A program made the position numbers and the translations under genes. From NCBI GenBank assembly GCA_021208135.1, contig JAJOKB010000075.1:1-34584 (forward strand): a stretch of DNA of 34,584 nucleotides, written 5' to 3'. The DNA is from Verrucomicrobiota bacterium. Lineage in GTDB: Bacteria; Verrucomicrobiota; Verrucomicrobiia; Opitutales; Oceanipulchritudinaceae. The notes below the pieces were generated by a model. It had not been told where the DNA came from. It ran no database searches and saw nothing but the letters and a program-made list of their open reading frames with translations. Below, piece by piece: positions 1 to 7,867 of this stretch; the first letter of the stretch is position 1, and every line of letters begins with the position of its first letter.

Positions 1-954
1 ACGGCTTCCGAAACCGAAGGAGGCGATGATGCTGAAGAGGTGTCTAAGTCCGCCGACGGCGGACGCATTTTTGTGTCTCCTTTGGCAAAACGCATGGCCC
101 GCGATTTGAAGGTGGATTTGAGCCTGGTCAAGGGCACGGGTCCTAACGGCAGGATCGTCAAAGCCGATGTTGAACATGCCGCCAAAAATCCGCCTGCTCC
201 AGCTTCCAAGGTGGCTGCATCCGGTTCCGTCGCCGGAGTGGCTTTTGCCGAGACCAAGACCTTGCCGGTAACCAACATGCGCGCAGCGATTTCGCGCGCA
301 TTGGTTGCTTCCAAAACCGAGGCTCCGCATTTCTATTTGCAGACCGAAGTGGACGGTGCACCTCTTGACAAGCTCCGCAAGCAACTCAACACCCATTTGG
401 CTGATCTACCAGCTGAGCAGGGTGGTGTAAAATTGTCAGTTAATGACCTGATTTTGAAGGCCGCGGCTATGGCTGTGTTGCGCGTTCCCGCGATCAATCG
501 TGCCTGGCAAGGTGACAAAATTGTTGAGCACGGCACCGTGCATCTGGCCTTTGGCGTTGCCATTGATGATGGCTTGGTGACTCCGGTAATACGCGATGCC
601 CAAAGCAAAAGTCTGCGCGTAATCAGCTCCGAGGCAAAGGATCTAATTGGCAAAGCTCGCGGCAAGAAGTTAAAGCCTGCTGAAATGAGTGGAAGCACAT
701 TGACCGTCACTAATCTCGGCATGTTTGGGATTACCGATTTTTATGGTATCATCAATCCGCCTAATGCGGCCATCCTGAGTGTCGGCGCAACTGTCAAAAC
801 TCCTGTGGTCGACGACAAGGGGCAAATTACAGTTGGTTATCGCATGAAGGTCGGTTTGAGCGGCGATCATCGCGTGATTGATGGCGCTGTTGGCGCTCAG
901 TATCTCGCCGCATTGCGCGAGATTTTAGAGACGCCCGCCTTGATGTTGGTTTGA
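1..954 (+). CDS. 2-oxo-acid dehydrogenase E2 (dihydrolipoyl acetyltransferase), 3' part
   Basis: This is the C-terminal part of an acyltransferase core subunit, probably the pyruvate dehydrogenase E2, which moves the acetyl group from lipoyl to CoA. The reading frame is open from base 1, so the N-terminal lipoyl domain lies outside the window; the GTG and ATG codons near base 40 are internal. An acidic linker (ETEGGDDAEE) leads into a peripheral-subunit-binding domain (SPLAKRMARDLKVDL, then GTGPNGRIVKADV). The catalytic domain follows and carries the active-site motif GDHRVIDGA close to the C-terminus. The stop is TGA at 952-954. Pyruvate and branched-chain or 2-oxoglutarate E2 proteins cannot be separated from this fragment; pyruvate is the best guess from the sequence style. 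No frameshift is seen. Confidence 0.9.
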   Translation, partial: TASETEGGDDAEEVSKSADGGRIFVSPLAKRMARDLKVDLSLVKGTGPNGRIVKADVEHAAKNPPAPASKVAASGSVAGVAFAETKTLPVTNMRAAISRALVASKTEAPHFYLQTEVDGAPLDKLRKQLNTHLADLPAEQGGVKLSVNDLILKAAAMAVLRVPAINRAWQGDKIVEHGTVHLAFGVAIDDGLVTPVIRDAQSKSLRVISSEAKDLIGKARGKKLKPAEMSGSTLTVTNLGMFGITDFYGIINPPNAAILSVGATVKTPVVDDKGQITVGYRMKVGLSGDHRVIDGAVGAQYLAALREILETPALMLV

Positions 955-1038
955 TAATAGTATGAATACTACAGTTTGCGAAAGCGAAGACCCGGATCCC
1001 GGGAGTAGATGCGGCAACCCCGGAGCGAAAGGTGTCCA

Positions 1039-2085
1039 ATGGATCTTTTAATTACGGCCATTGTCATCACTCTGGGGTTGTCGGCAATTTGTTCACTCCT
1101 GGAGGCATTTATTCTCAGCAGTAGCACTGCTGAGGTTGAGGCCCTCAAGCGCGAGCGACCGCGCATGGGCTTGCTGCTGGAAAAATTCAAGCACGAGATG
1201 CATGAAACCAGCTCAGCCATTTTAACTTTGAACACGGTAGCCAATACCGCTGGTAGCATTGTCGTAGGTGCGCTTGCCGCCGATGTTTTCGACAGTAAAG
1301 GCGTAGGAATTCTCTCCGCGGTCATGGTGTTCGGTATTTTGGTCTTTTCCGAAATCTTGCCCAAAAATCTCGGCTTCACCTTTCGAAAGGAAATTCAGGT
1401 TTACGTTATTTATCCGCTGCTGGTGGTGCGCTTTGCGATGAAACCGTTTTCCTGGATGGCCAAAAAGCTGTTGCAAAAGATGCTGCATCAAGAAGTGCCC
1501 ACCGAAGAGGAACAAGAACAGGAAATTTTGTTGTTAGCTGAGAAAAGTGCCGAGACTGGTGCCTTGCAGGATAGCGAGCGAACACTGATTTCCAATGCCC
1601 TTACCTTGGACAATATTGCGGTTGAGGAAATAATGACTCCCCGCACAGTGGTTACCTTCCTCTCCAAAAGCAGTACGGTGGCTGATGTCTGTCGCGATTT
1701 TCGCAATATTCCTTTTGCCAGGTTGCCGGTTTACGGGGAAAGCCTGGACGATATACACGGAGTCGTGCGCAGGCGCGATATCTTGCAGGCCAGCTCGGAG
1801 GACAAGGAACACCTCACAGTGGAGTCGCTCATGCAGGATGTGCTGTTTGTGCCGGAAACAGCCTCTGCCTTGGACGCCTTGGAACAGTTTTTAAAAAAGC
1901 ATCAGCAATTTGCTGTTGTAGTGGATGAATTTGGCTCCACGGCTGGCGTTGTTACTATGGAAGATGTGGTCGAGCACTTGATAGGCAGGGAAATATACGA
2001 GGATTCCGACTTGGCGGTTGATATGCGCGAGTTGGCCAAAAAACGTGCCGAAAAGGCGCCACCTTTGACTTCGCTCGATTCATAG
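1039..2085 (+). CDS. CNNM/DUF21 transmembrane protein with CBS pair (HlyC/CorC-like)
   Basis: This inner-membrane protein of 348 residues belongs to the CNNM/CorB-like family, which is linked to Mg2+ or other divalent cation export. The first ~140 residues are a hydrophobic DUF21 domain with several membrane segments (for example the ones beginning LLITAIVITLG and ILSAVMVFGILVFSE). The soluble part starts near residue 155. A CBS pair follows, with the family hallmark EEIMTPRTVV near residue 200 and VVVDEFGSTAGVVTMED near residue 300. The C-terminal CorC_HlyC domain usual in longer members is absent; the protein ends soon after the second CBS motif. I chose the ATG at 1039 because it begins directly with the first membrane segment; an in-frame ATG at 1009 would add a polar leader. 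lgt starts one base after the stop, so co-transcription is likely. Substrate is unknown. Confidence 0.85.
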   Translation: MDLLITAIVITLGLSAICSLLEAFILSSSTAEVEALKRERPRMGLLLEKFKHEMHETSSAILTLNTVANTAGSIVVGALAADVFDSKGVGILSAVMVFGILVFSEILPKNLGFTFRKEIQVYVIYPLLVVRFAMKPFSWMAKKLLQKMLHQEVPTEEEQEQEILLLAEKSAETGALQDSERTLISNALTLDNIAVEEIMTPRTVVTFLSKSSTVADVCRDFRNIPFARLPVYGESLDDIHGVVRRRDILQASSEDKEHLTVESLMQDVLFVPETASALDALEQFLKKHQQFAVVVDEFGSTAGVVTMEDVVEHLIGREIYEDSDLAVDMRELAKKRAEKAPPLTSLDS

Positions 2086-2086
2086 C

Positions 2087-2921
2087 ATGCTCGAATCTGC
2101 TCTTATCACCCTGGCAACAGCGCGCACTTGGTGGACCCACGATCTGGATCCTGTTTTGTGGCATATTTCAGGTGCCATGGCCATCCGTTGGTATGGATTA
2201 GCTTACATCGCAGGTTTTCTCGGCAGCTACCTCTTATTGCGATGGTATCACAGCAAAAGCCTGTCGCCGCTTTCACCTGCGCATCTCGAGAATCTTTTTG
2301 TTTATCTCGTTCTTGGCGTTATGATCGGTGGTCGTCTGGGCTATTTGTTGCTTTACCAGACGGGCGATTTTGCCCGCGATCCATTGATTTTTTTTCCGGT
2401 TTTGGGAAGGTGGTATGGCCAGTCACGGTGGCTTCGCCGGAGTTCTGATTGCTGTGGTACTTTTTAGTTGGCGCAGCGAAATTTCCGTGTGGAGGGTGGG
2501 GGATGTGGTCTGCTGTGTCGCCTCTCTCGGCATTTTCTTTGGCCGTCTAGCCAATTTTATCAACGGTGAGCTATGGGGTACAGTAAGTTATGTGCCGTGG
2601 GCTGTTATTTTTCCTGATGCCGGTCCCGATCCGCGGCATCCTTCCCAGTTGTACGCAGCTGTCCTTGAAGGTTTATTGCTATTTGCCGCTATGCAATTCC
2701 TGCTGTTGCGCACCAGGGCGCGTTTTTATCCGGGACTATTAGCCGGGATCTATTATTGCGGGTATGCGTTGATGCGCTTTACCAGCGAAATTTTTCGAGA
2801 ACCAGATGCTGCCCTGATTTTCGGGCTCAGCCGGGGAACTTTTTACTCCTTTGCTATTTTGGCTACAGGGATTGTTTTTATCGTGGTTGCTTTACGTCCT
2901 CGCCCTGAACACAATCGGTAG
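2087..2921 (+). CDS. lgt: Phosphatidylglycerol-prolipoprotein diacylglyceryl transferase (frameshifted)
   Basis: Lgt transfers diacylglycerol from phosphatidylglycerol to the lipobox cysteine of prolipoproteins in the inner membrane. The visible family motifs are IRWYGLAYIAGF, GGRLGY, EGGMASHGG, GRLANFINGELWG, RHPSQLYAAVLEG and a late REPDAALIFGLSRG. The gene is broken by an extra T in a run of eight Ts at 2388-2395. With seven Ts the frame reads FFRFWEGGMASHGG and gives about 277 aa, the normal Lgt length. The second motif is GRLANFINGE where E. coli has RIGNFINGE. The gene follows the CNNM gene with one base between stop and ATG and precedes the REC-PP2C gene by six bases. Because lgt is essential in nearly all Gram-negative bacteria, the break is almost certainly a sequence error. 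Confidence 0.93.
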
Positions 2922-2927
2922 CTAATT

Positions 2928-4508
2928 ATGATGCCCATTGATCCCATCAGCCCCAAGGAACATCCAAAGGGACATATTCTCGTCGTTGAAGATGACCCCA
3001 TGGGGGCTGCTTTTTTTCAGTCCAGTTTGGTCACAGCTGGTTTCAGCGTCGATTTGTGCTCTGATGCCAGAAAAGCGGTGCATAAGTTGACTACCCTCGG
3101 GTGCGACAATTTCGATGCCGTGCTCACCGATTATCGTATGCCAGGGATGAATGGCCTGGATTTACTGCACTGGATTAATGCTCAAGATCAAACCCTGAGC
3201 ACTGTCATGGTAACTGCCCAGGGAGAGCGGGATCTGATCAAGCAATCCATGTCCACCGGCGCACGCGACTTTCTCGACAAGCCAGTCACTCACCAACAGC
3301 TAACTTCCGTCATTGAAAAGGCTGTCCAACAAACAAGACGATTGCGTCATTTTGAGAATACCCAGCAAAGTCTGGCCGCCGCAGGTAGAATGGATCACCT
3401 GTTCAGCAACGTTCGCGCTGAGGAATTGAACGAATTTATCGATGTGCGCCACGTCCCATTGCATGAGGTCGGTGGCGATTTTCTTAATATTTTTAAGGTC
3501 GGGCCGGGCAAATTCTCCGCCGTTATTGGCGATGTTTCCGGTCACGATGTCAAAGCCGCTTTCGTCTCCTCCTATTTTCAAGGCCTGTTGCGCGGCTTTA
3601 GCGAAACTCAAACCTCCGCTCTCGACGCCATTTGCAAGTTTAATGATATACTCGTCAAGGAATGGGATGAACGAAATACCGAAAATCGCCTGATAACCAG
3701 CCCCACTTTAAGCGTCGCTTTGTTCGAAATTGATATCGAACAAAACTTGCTTAAGATATTCTCATGTGGCTTTCCTCCTGTTTACATTTGCGATCAGGAT
3801 GGCTTTATCCATACGCAAAATATCGGATCTTTCCCCATAGGGTGGATGCCTGATTGCCAGCCAGAGGAATTTGCCTTTGACATGGCCCGTGGATCCTGTC
3901 TTTTAGCTTTTACCGATGGGCTCATGGATTTAGCCATTGAGTTGGAAATCAATACTTTGAGCTTGCTCTTTGTTCTATTTCGTGAGAATCTCGACCTTAA
4001 AAATGGTCCACTACAGGCGGTGGATGATATTTTAGTATTACGTTATCAATTCAATTGTAAAGTGCCCACACAATCATTATTCCATCCCATCATTCAAGAA
4101 CAGTATACTGGTGCTGATGTAGACGATATGGACCGCATTGAGGCGGTTTGGCGTCGGAGCTTGCAGTTCTCTCTGCAAGAAGAACTCGGTGACAGGCTGT
4201 TTGAATTGCTCATTTGCATCCGTGAAGGTGTTATCAATGCGATGATTCACGGCTGTGAGCGTTCCTCGGAAAAGGTTTGTACTCTTACCATGACCTATAA
4301 CCCCGAGAAATATCTGGTGCGCGTTCGCATCGACGATCCGGGCAAGGGCCACAATTTCGATTTGCAAAAACGCCTCAAGGAACTCGCCAACCCGGATGGC
4401 AAACATCTCGGTCTTGGAATTATTCAACACCTGAGTGATTCCTTCTCCATTGAGAACAAAGGTTCCACTTTAATTTTTGATTTCTTTCTTACTCCTGCAC
4501 AATCATGA
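2928..4508 (+). CDS. Response regulator with PP2C (SpoIIE/RsbU) phosphatase and RsbW-like kinase domains
   Basis: This 526-residue cytoplasmic protein carries three signalling domains. Residues ~15-130 are a receiver with acidic pocket EDD (21-23), phospho-acceptor D68 in LTDYRMPGMNG, T96 and K118. Residues ~165-370 are a PP2C/SpoIIE phosphatase with metal-binding motifs EVGGDF, GDVSGHD and FTDGLMD and a late DDILVLRY. Residues ~395-525 are a GHKL ATPase of the anti-sigma RsbW type, with N437 in REGVINAMIH, the G1-like DDPGKGHNF and GLGII. The same order occurs in Pseudomonas aeruginosa HsbR, which switches between dephosphorylating and phosphorylating its anti-anti-sigma partner HsbA. Here the next gene is a STAS protein that overlaps by ATGA, which fits such a partner pair. 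No sigma factor is encoded nearby, so the final target is unknown. The gene is intact. Confidence 0.9.
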   Translation: MMPIDPISPKEHPKGHILVVEDDPMGAAFFQSSLVTAGFSVDLCSDARKAVHKLTTLGCDNFDAVLTDYRMPGMNGLDLLHWINAQDQTLSTVMVTAQGERDLIKQSMSTGARDFLDKPVTHQQLTSVIEKAVQQTRRLRHFENTQQSLAAAGRMDHLFSNVRAEELNEFIDVRHVPLHEVGGDFLNIFKVGPGKFSAVIGDVSGHDVKAAFVSSYFQGLLRGFSETQTSALDAICKFNDILVKEWDERNTENRLITSPTLSVALFEIDIEQNLLKIFSCGFPPVYICDQDGFIHTQNIGSFPIGWMPDCQPEEFAFDMARGSCLLAFTDGLMDLAIELEINTLSLLFVLFRENLDLKNGPLQAVDDILVLRYQFNCKVPTQSLFHPIIQEQYTGADVDDMDRIEAVWRRSLQFSLQEELGDRLFELLICIREGVINAMIHGCERSSEKVCTLTMTYNPEKYLVRVRIDDPGKGHNFDLQKRLKELANPDGKHLGLGIIQHLSDSFSIENKGSTLIFDFFLTPAQS

Positions 4509-4848
4509 TCGCTGTTGAACTTGAAGAAAAGAAGAAGCGTATTCGCTTTTCAACAAAGGGTGACGTTAAAAGCTCCAATATTAAGGAATTTAACAGTGAG
4601 TTCACTACCTTGATGAGTAGTTTTCGCAGTGCCAAGTGGAAGGATTTTGTATTTGGATTTGCGCAATGCACGCATCTTGGATTCGGTTGCTTTAAACTGG
4701 ATTTTTTCAGTTAGTACGTGATGTTCAAACCGACGAACGCAAAGTCATTTTGCAGATTTCCAGTCCTGCGGTGCACCGCGTCGTATGTTTCTCGGGTCTC
4801 GATCGGTTGGCACATGTGAAATATCGGCCTCGCAAACAGGTCAGATAA
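4505..4848 (+). CDS. STAS-domain anti-anti-sigma factor (frameshifted)
   Basis: This is a small SpoIIAA/RsbV-type STAS protein, the expected partner of the preceding PP2C/kinase protein. As sequenced it has two breaks. An extra G near 4655-4656 disrupts FVFDLRNARILDS, and an extra T in the T6 run at 4702-4707 disrupts WIFQLVRDVQ. With both corrected the protein is about 113 aa. It has a beta-strand start (KKRIRFSTKGDV), the central FDLRNARILDSVAL with the serine that is the usual phosphorylation site of the family, and a basic C-terminus ending RPRKQVR. The ATG at 4505 overlaps the upstream stop (ATGA), implying translational coupling. In partner switching, the unphosphorylated form would sequester the kinase/anti-sigma protein. 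Confidence 0.8.
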
Positions 4849-5056
4849 CCTCTGTAGCTCAGGAATTTTTACGGGCCACCTCAACGAACACTGTGTTTTA
4901 TTTGATTGTGGTACCGTGCAGCAGCGAGTCCTGCATTGAATGCGCTTCGTTTAGCTCTGAAAGTGTCCACGCCATTCATTCGGAGGCAGGGATCTCTGGG
5001 TTACGTTTGAGTGCAATACTCGCTGCGCTCTTGATTAAATTCGTTTTTAAACTCCA
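4849..5056. other. Spacer without recognised gene
   Basis: These 208 bases separate the STAS gene from the SulP gene. An open frame crosses the segment (4785-5060) but starts inside the STAS gene and has no recognisable domain. Short stretches in other frames also carry no known motif. I see no convincing terminator or promoter. Given the density of indels nearby, a short damaged gene or the true N-terminus of SulP could be hidden here. Confidence 0.4.
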
Positions 5057-7011
5057 TTGAAGAAGTTTTTCAAGAGAGCGCAGCGCTGGCTGCGGCAGCA
5101 AAAAAATTGATTGGTTTCCGCTGCGACGCTCGCTTCACGGATACGACCGAGGTAGCGCAATGGCGGACTGCGATCAGGCACCAACATCGCGTTGCTGGCC
5201 TTTCCGCAGGGGATGGCGTATGCTGCAATAGCTGGATTACCCATACAATACGGTATATTCGGCTCTGCAGTGGCAGCTATACTGGGGCCGCTGGTCAGCG
5301 GGTCCCGCTTTGTTGTATTGGGACCGACCAATGCGACTGCGGTACTGGTGTTTGCATCCTTTCTTTCGATGGGAATTACGGATATGGCCCTGAAGGTGGC
5401 CATGCTGCCGCTATTGGTGTGCATGACCGGTATCTTTCTGGTGCTTGGCTCTTTTTTTGAAAGTTGCCAATTTGATTCAATATATTTCCCGCTCAGTAAT
5501 AACAGGCTATATCACTGCAGCGGCGATATTTATTATCATTAATCAGATTCAGAAGGTATTTGGTTTTGAAATAATTTTGCCGGAGGGCTCGACCTTTTTC
5601 ACGGTTGTTCATTTGTCGCTGTTTAATTTGGTGAATAGCCATTGGCCGACGGTGCTTGTCAGCTTCATCACAGTGATCATTTACGTCGGCTTTAAGCGCT
5701 GGAAGCCTGCATGGCCAGCGGTTGCCTTGTGTCTGCTGTTTATGGCAGCGATGACTGCAGGTGTAAACATGACCTTGAATCACTGGCAAATATCATCGCT
5801 TGTGAGCACGCTCTCAGTGGTGGATGCGGCCTCGTGGAGACCGCAGTTGCCGGAGGTTTCCTTTGAATGGATCAGCTTGTTGGCCGGATCTTCCCTTGTG
5901 CTCGCTTTTCTTTCGATTCTGGAGGGTGCTTCGATAGGCAAATCGTTGGCAGCAAAAGCGGGCGAGCGGTTGGATACAAATAAAGAAATGCTCGGTATGG
6001 GTGTGGCCAACATAGGTTGTGCGTTGATGCAAGGTGTGCCGGCCTCCGGTTCGCTTACCCGGTCACAGCTCAATTTTGAAAGTGGCGCGCGCACAGGGTT
6101 TTCGAGTATCTTTTCCGGGGTGATCGTCGCGTTGGGAGCCTTTCTGATAGGACCCTATACCAAATTTATTCCGGCAAGCGCACTGGGTGTTCTGGTCATC
6201 GCTATTGGCTTATCCTTGATCAACAAGCACGTGTTGCGCGTTGTATGGAACGCAACTGGTTCCGACCGATTGGTATTTATAGTTACATTTGCTGCGGCTC
6301 TTCTGATTCGGTTGGATTTCGCCATTATTCTCGGTGTCGGGGTTTCCGTATTGTTATTTCTGCGCAAGGCAGCGCAACCCGAGTTGGTCGAGTACACTCA
6401 GGATATGCACGGTCAGTTCAGGCCAATGGAGAAAAGTGATGTTGAACGAGTGCCGGAGATTTCAATCGTGCATGTTGAAGGCGATCTGTTTTTCGGGGCC
6501 GCCGAATTGTTCAGGGATCAAATGCGTCAGGCCTGTGAAAAGCCGCACCTGAAAATTGTGATACTCAAAATTGCGCAATGCACACCATCTGGATGCCACC
6601 AGTGTCCTCGCCCTGGAGGAACTAATCCGATATCTACGCAGTACTGGCAGGCATTTATTGATCAGTGAGGCACGCAAGGATGCGATCCGAATTTTCATAA
6701 ACAGTGGATTGATCGAAACACTGGGACGCGAAAATCTGTTCCCTGATCACATTTCGAATACCACCTTGGCCACTTCCAAAGCATTGAAGCGGGCAGTGCA
6801 GATTTTAGGCGGGCAGCAGGCCGAAGTGACAATATTTGTCGGTAAATCCACCAAGCAGCGCCGGAAAACTAGACGGGACTGCGTTGAGTTTTGGATCTGT
6901 AAATTAAAACGGGCGGATTCCTTGTGGGAATCGCCCGAGCTTGTTATCTACTTATCAGTTAATATCAAACGAGATTCCCATGCCGCTAATTCCGTAGCGG
7001 AAGGAGTTTAA
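5057..7011 (+). CDS. SulP-family anion transporter with C-terminal STAS domain (multiple frameshifts)
   Basis: This is an inner-membrane SulP (SLC26-like) transporter for sulfate, bicarbonate or a related anion. The core has ~10-12 hydrophobic segments with family motifs AFPQGMAYAAIAGLP, GPTNATAVL, SILEGASIGKSLA and GVPASGSLTRSQLNFESGA. A STAS domain follows, beginning around 6460 (PEISIVHVEGDLFFGA) with LKMRNAHHLDATSVLALEEL. Four indels interrupt it: an extra A in A7 (5100-5106), a missing C near 5168, an extra T in T7 (5452-5458) and an extra T at 6571-6572. The start is uncertain; TTG at 5057 (LKKFFKRAQRW) fits the usual basic N-terminus but lacks a clear ribosome binding site. The frame stays open to 7011, but it runs through a terminator hairpin and an opposing small gene. 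A further shift to the frame that stops at 6905-6907 is plausible and would give ~615 aa. Confidence 0.88.
6901..6936 (-). terminator. Intrinsic terminator of the 50-aa gene, possibly bidirectional
   Basis: Bases 6911-6921 and 6926-6936 form a GC-rich stem with one bulged base around a TTGT loop. Read on the - strand, the stem is followed by GTTTTAATTT, a usable U-tract. It lies about 20 bases after the stop of the small - strand gene. On the + strand it sits just after a possible SulP stop at 6907, but the T-run there is weak. Confidence 0.7.
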
Positions 7012-7107
7012 CCCCCCGCGCTGGCGAAGCCGGCTCAGGGTTGATCTACGCTTGATGGCGTTGTTTTTGACTGTCGTTGTATTTTTGTTATTTGCCGTGG
7101 TTTTCAT
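6955..7107 (-). CDS. Small uncharacterised protein, 50 aa
   Basis: I do not recognise this protein. It reads ATG (7107-7105) to TGA (6957-6955), with a second in-frame stop (TAA) immediately after. The N-terminal half is polar and rich in Lys, Thr and Asn (MKTTANNKNTTTVKNN). The middle is strongly basic (IKRRSTLSRLRQRGG). The last ~18 residues are aromatic and glycine-rich (SFRYGISGMGISFDIN). That layout, a flexible basic leader followed by a compact conserved-looking tail, suggests a nucleic-acid-binding or ribosome-associated small protein, but this is inference only. It is followed at a normal distance by a good intrinsic terminator on the same strand, the main reason to treat it as real. 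No Shine-Dalgarno sequence is visible. It diverges from the LysM gene and converges on the SulP gene. Confidence 0.6.
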   Translation of the reverse strand: MKTTANNKNTTTVKNNAIKRRSTLSRLRQRGGLNSFRYGISGMGISFDIN

Positions 7108-7148
7108 GGCGAAAGGTATTAACTACAGTCATTGATAAAAAAGAACTG

Positions 7149-7191
7149 CTGATACACTCAGTAATTTCTGCAGCTTTGTCAAGCGTATCAG
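7149..7191. repeat. Inverted repeat CTGATAC / GTATCAG in divergent intergenic region
   Basis: Perfect 7-base arms, CTGATAC at 7149-7155 and GTATCAG at 7185-7191, are separated by 29 bases. The palindrome CTGCAG (7168-7173) sits almost at the centre. A TTGACA hexamer on the - strand lies inside the right half (complement of 7178-7183), but I find no good -10 at the usual distance. The position between the divergent 50-aa gene and the LysM gene would suit an operator, but seven-base arms can arise by chance. Confidence 0.3.
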
Positions 7192-7232
7192 AACAAAATC
7201 GATCTATGCTGGTTGGCGGGTCCTTTTACGCG

Positions 7233-7260
7233 TTGACCGGTGAGGCAAGGTGCATAGATT
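7233..7260 (+). promoter_or_regulatory. Sigma70-like promoter of the LysM-parB operon, near-leaderless
   Basis: A -35 TTGACC (7233-7238), a 16-base spacer and a -10 TAGATT (7255-7260) precede the ATG at 7268 by seven bases. The predicted transcription start therefore falls on or next to the start codon, implying a leaderless or near-leaderless mRNA. This is also why I prefer 7268 to the upstream ATG at 7250, which would overlap the -10 element. Confidence 0.5.
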
Positions 7261-7267
7261 GCGAGCA

Positions 7268-7856
7268 ATGATAATGCGGTGTATTCTCTTTGCGGGAGTC
7301 TTGCTGACCTGGTTAACTCCCTGGACGGTTGGTCAAAATCTGAATGTGGTCATTGCCAATCTTGAACAGGATGTGCGTACCCTGCAGCGTGATGTGGGAA
7401 GACTGCGCATTGAGACAGAGGCTTTGGCGCGGGAGAATGCTGAGTTGCGCGGGCTTTGGGTGAACATTGGAAGGGCAGCGTTCTCAGTTTGTTACGGTGA
7501 CGCAGTTGAATCAGACGATTGCCAGTCTGCAAGCACAGGTCAATGCTGCCAGCGATCGTCAGCAACGTGAAATTATTGCTGAGGTGACGCGCCAGATAGA
7601 AGCACTTGCCGCCCAGACCCAGCGTGCGATCAATGCGTTGGCCAGGTCGATAGAAAGTCGTCCGCAAATGGAACAAGTGGTGACTTTTAATGACAATTTT
7701 CCATCCCGAGGCATTCAATACGTTGTGCAGCAGGGCGACACGCTTGGAGCCATTGCCCGTCGGCATCGCTCCCGTGTTGAATGGATTCGCAATGCGAACC
7801 GATTGCCTAATGACACTATCAGGGTTGGGCAGGAATTATTCATACCTCAGGAGTAA
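7268..7856 (+). CDS. Exported coiled-coil protein with C-terminal LysM domain (frameshifted)
   Basis: This periplasmic or envelope protein of about 195 aa probably binds peptidoglycan. It starts with a signal peptide (MIMRCILFAGVLLTWLTPWTVGQ). A long heptad-rich coiled coil follows, containing NLEQDVRTLQRDVGRLRIE, and a second stretch of helix (TVTQLNQTIASLQAQ and onward). The C-terminus is a single LysM domain (YVVQQGDTLGAIARRH ... NRLPNDTIRVGQELFIP). An extra base near 7460-7466 splits the coiled coil; removing it rejoins the heptads and gives a length divisible by three. The coiled coil followed by a short repeat or peptidoglycan module resembles YbgF/CpoB-like or divisome-associated proteins in general layout only. 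parB follows 11 bases later, so a link to cell-cycle functions is possible but unproven. Confidence 0.8.
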
Positions 7857-7867
7857 GGAACACAATT

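Noticed and set aside
990-1010. CCCGG / CCGGG palindrome between the E2 gene and the CNNM gene as terminator
   Set aside because: The stem has only a three-base loop and no T-run on either strand.
2388-2460. Programmed ribosomal frameshift in lgt at T8
   Set aside because: The same type of break occurs in more than ten unrelated genes at homopolymers, so technical error explains it better.
4851-4862. GTAGCTCAG-like string resembling a tRNA D-arm
   Set aside because: No matching acceptor stem, anticodon arm or T-arm follows at the required distance.
6225-6245. CACGTG-centred sequences as parS candidates (also near 18228, 25970 and 27632)
   Set aside because: The flanks do not match the inverted GTTTCAC/GTGAAAC pattern and all lie inside other coding genes.
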